A stretch of 8,402 nt of DNA from Sediminibacterium ginsengisoli (GTDB lineage Bacteria; Bacteroidota; Bacteroidia; Chitinophagales; Chitinophagaceae): assembly GCA_943326215.1 (NCBI GenBank), contig CALPSK010000027.1, forward strand, positions 1 through 8,402, read 5' to 3'. Shown here piece by piece: positions 7,449 through 8,402 of the stretch (position 1 is its first letter; each line of letters starts with the position of its first letter). Below the pieces are notes generated by a model that was not told where the DNA came from, did no database searches, and was given only the letters and a program-made list of their open reading frames with translations. Both the position numbers and the translations under genes were made by a program.

Positions 7449-8402
7449 TCACAAATTAAACCAATAACTGAACTTAAAGATAAGTGCCCTGTTTTTATTT
7501 TTAAACAGAGGGTCTGTAAAGTAGTTGTCTGTATAAACCAAGAACAAGTCACTCATAGGTTTGAATCTATATTGTAAGCGACTATTAATATTGAAGTTAT
7601 TGCTCTGTGTATTGTATTGAACGAAAGTAGTCCAGAATAATTTTGTACTAAAATTCCACTCCATCCTTGGTTGTAATAAGACCAAATTCGTACTACCATA
7701 AGGGTTCGGAAATACGACATTATTAAATTGCGCGCTTAATAATAGATTGAAATGAGGCTGGCTTCTGTAACTGACACCCATCGAAATTCCTTTTACTTGC
7801 CCATTGTAAAACTGACCGATATTCAAAATGCTCTCTATTCCAAAAGCCTTTCTCAAATCAGATATATACTTTAGCTGAATCTGATTGAATACATAATTTC
7901 CAACTGGTAAAGGAACGTCATCTGTAAATGAAATAGGATATTTTAAATTGACAATGGTATTTTTTAATTCAAGACTGAAAATAGAGGTATTTTTGAATTG
8001 AAAATCAGGCCCCAATTTATTATCGGCTTGATTAATGGAGTTATCTGGATGCACGGTGGCAAAACTTTCAATTTTCACAACCAATTTACCAATGGGCCCT
8101 TTTTCGGGAAATAGCCTATAGCTAAGGGAATTGAATAAGTTTCTAAATCCAATACGTATAGAAGTATCTCGAATGGCATCTATATTATCAATGCCTTGCA
8201 CAAATCCCAAATCGGTATAATAATTTTTACCTAGGCTACCAATAAGGGTAACATAAGACCAGTGTTTTCGATTTGTCATAAAACCAGTGCTTGCATAAAT
8301 ATCATCATCGTTTATGTCCGCCTTAAATGACTTATGAATCTCGGTCCAGCTAGTAAATGTTCCAGTCGTATTAGAATATTCAAAAGTAACCCCTGCATTA
8401 CG
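7449..8402 (-). CDS. DUF5916 beta-barrel protein, C-terminal part (N-terminus beyond window)
   Basis: The frame is open from the right edge to the TGA at 7449-7451, giving 317 residues. The Met at 8279 is internal and is not a start, since the 41 codons before it are open and fit the same protein (for example FEYSNTTGTFTSWTEIHKSF). The sequence consists of alternating polar and aromatic beta strands, as in outer-membrane barrels. It ends with the pattern I associate with DUF5916: LQYRFKPMSDLFLVYTDNYF (residues 280-299), then a KNRALIFKFSYWFN stretch close to the C-terminus. Full-length members have roughly 700-900 residues, with a signal peptide and a CBM9-like carbohydrate-binding domain at the N-terminus; those parts are outside the window. 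The protein is probably in the outer membrane, and its function is unknown. Adjacent ade begins 15 bases downstream. Confidence 0.82.
   Translation of the reverse strand, partial: RNAGVTFEYSNTTGTFTSWTEIHKSFKADINDDDIYASTGFMTNRKHWSYVTLIGSLGKNYYTDLGFVQGIDNIDAIRDTSIRIGFRNLFNSLSYRLFPEKGPIGKLVVKIESFATVHPDNSINQADNKLGPDFQFKNTSIFSLELKNTIVNLKYPISFTDDVPLPVGNYVFNQIQLKYISDLRKAFGIESILNIGQFYNGQVKGISMGVSYRSQPHFNLLLSAQFNNVVFPNPYGSTNLVLLQPRMEWNFSTKLFWTTFVQYNTQSNNFNINSRLQYRFKPMSDLFLVYTDNYFTDPLFKNKNRALIFKFSYWFNL

Overview
The window looks like ordinary chromosomal DNA from a Bacteroidota bacterium, most likely a member of the Chitinophagaceae or a close relative. The evidence is AT-rich coding sequence, a DUF5916 beta-barrel protein, a Bacteroidota-type second RsmI-family methylase, an EI24 membrane protein, near-absence of Shine-Dalgarno sequences at the chosen starts, and TAnnTTTG (Bacteroidota -7 type) motifs just upstream of two genes. 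The family placement is inference; no rRNA or other marker is present to fix it.

All eight genes lie on the minus strand, so transcription runs from high to low coordinates. In transcription order they are: the C-terminal part of a DUF5916 outer-membrane-type protein (runs off the right edge); adenine deaminase (ade); uracil phosphoribosyltransferase (upp); an EI24/CysZ-like membrane protein; an RsmI-family SAM-dependent methyltransferase; an unusually short ComEC-type DNA-uptake channel; the bifunctional purine enzyme PurH; and the N-terminal two thirds of an EamA/DMT transporter (runs off the left edge). Gaps are 15, 39, 46, -1 (overlap), 78, 53 and 10 bases. Such tight, co-directional packing suggests one or a few overlapping operons. 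No strong terminator hairpin, tRNA, rRNA, mobile element, CRISPR array or large repeat was seen, and no stretch over 300 bases lacks a gene.

Three genes share a nucleobase theme. Ade turns adenine into hypoxanthine, Upp turns uracil plus PRPP into UMP, and PurH performs the last two steps to IMP. ComEC, if functional, imports DNA that could feed the same salvage routes, but that link is speculative. The EI24 protein and the methylase overlap by one base (TAATG), which implies translational coupling.

I do not see an undescribed multi-gene system. The points most worth a second look are the compact ComEC that lacks both the OB-fold and the metallo-beta-lactamase domain, the start-codon anomaly of the EI24 gene, and the coupled pairing of the EI24 protein with a methylase of unknown substrate.
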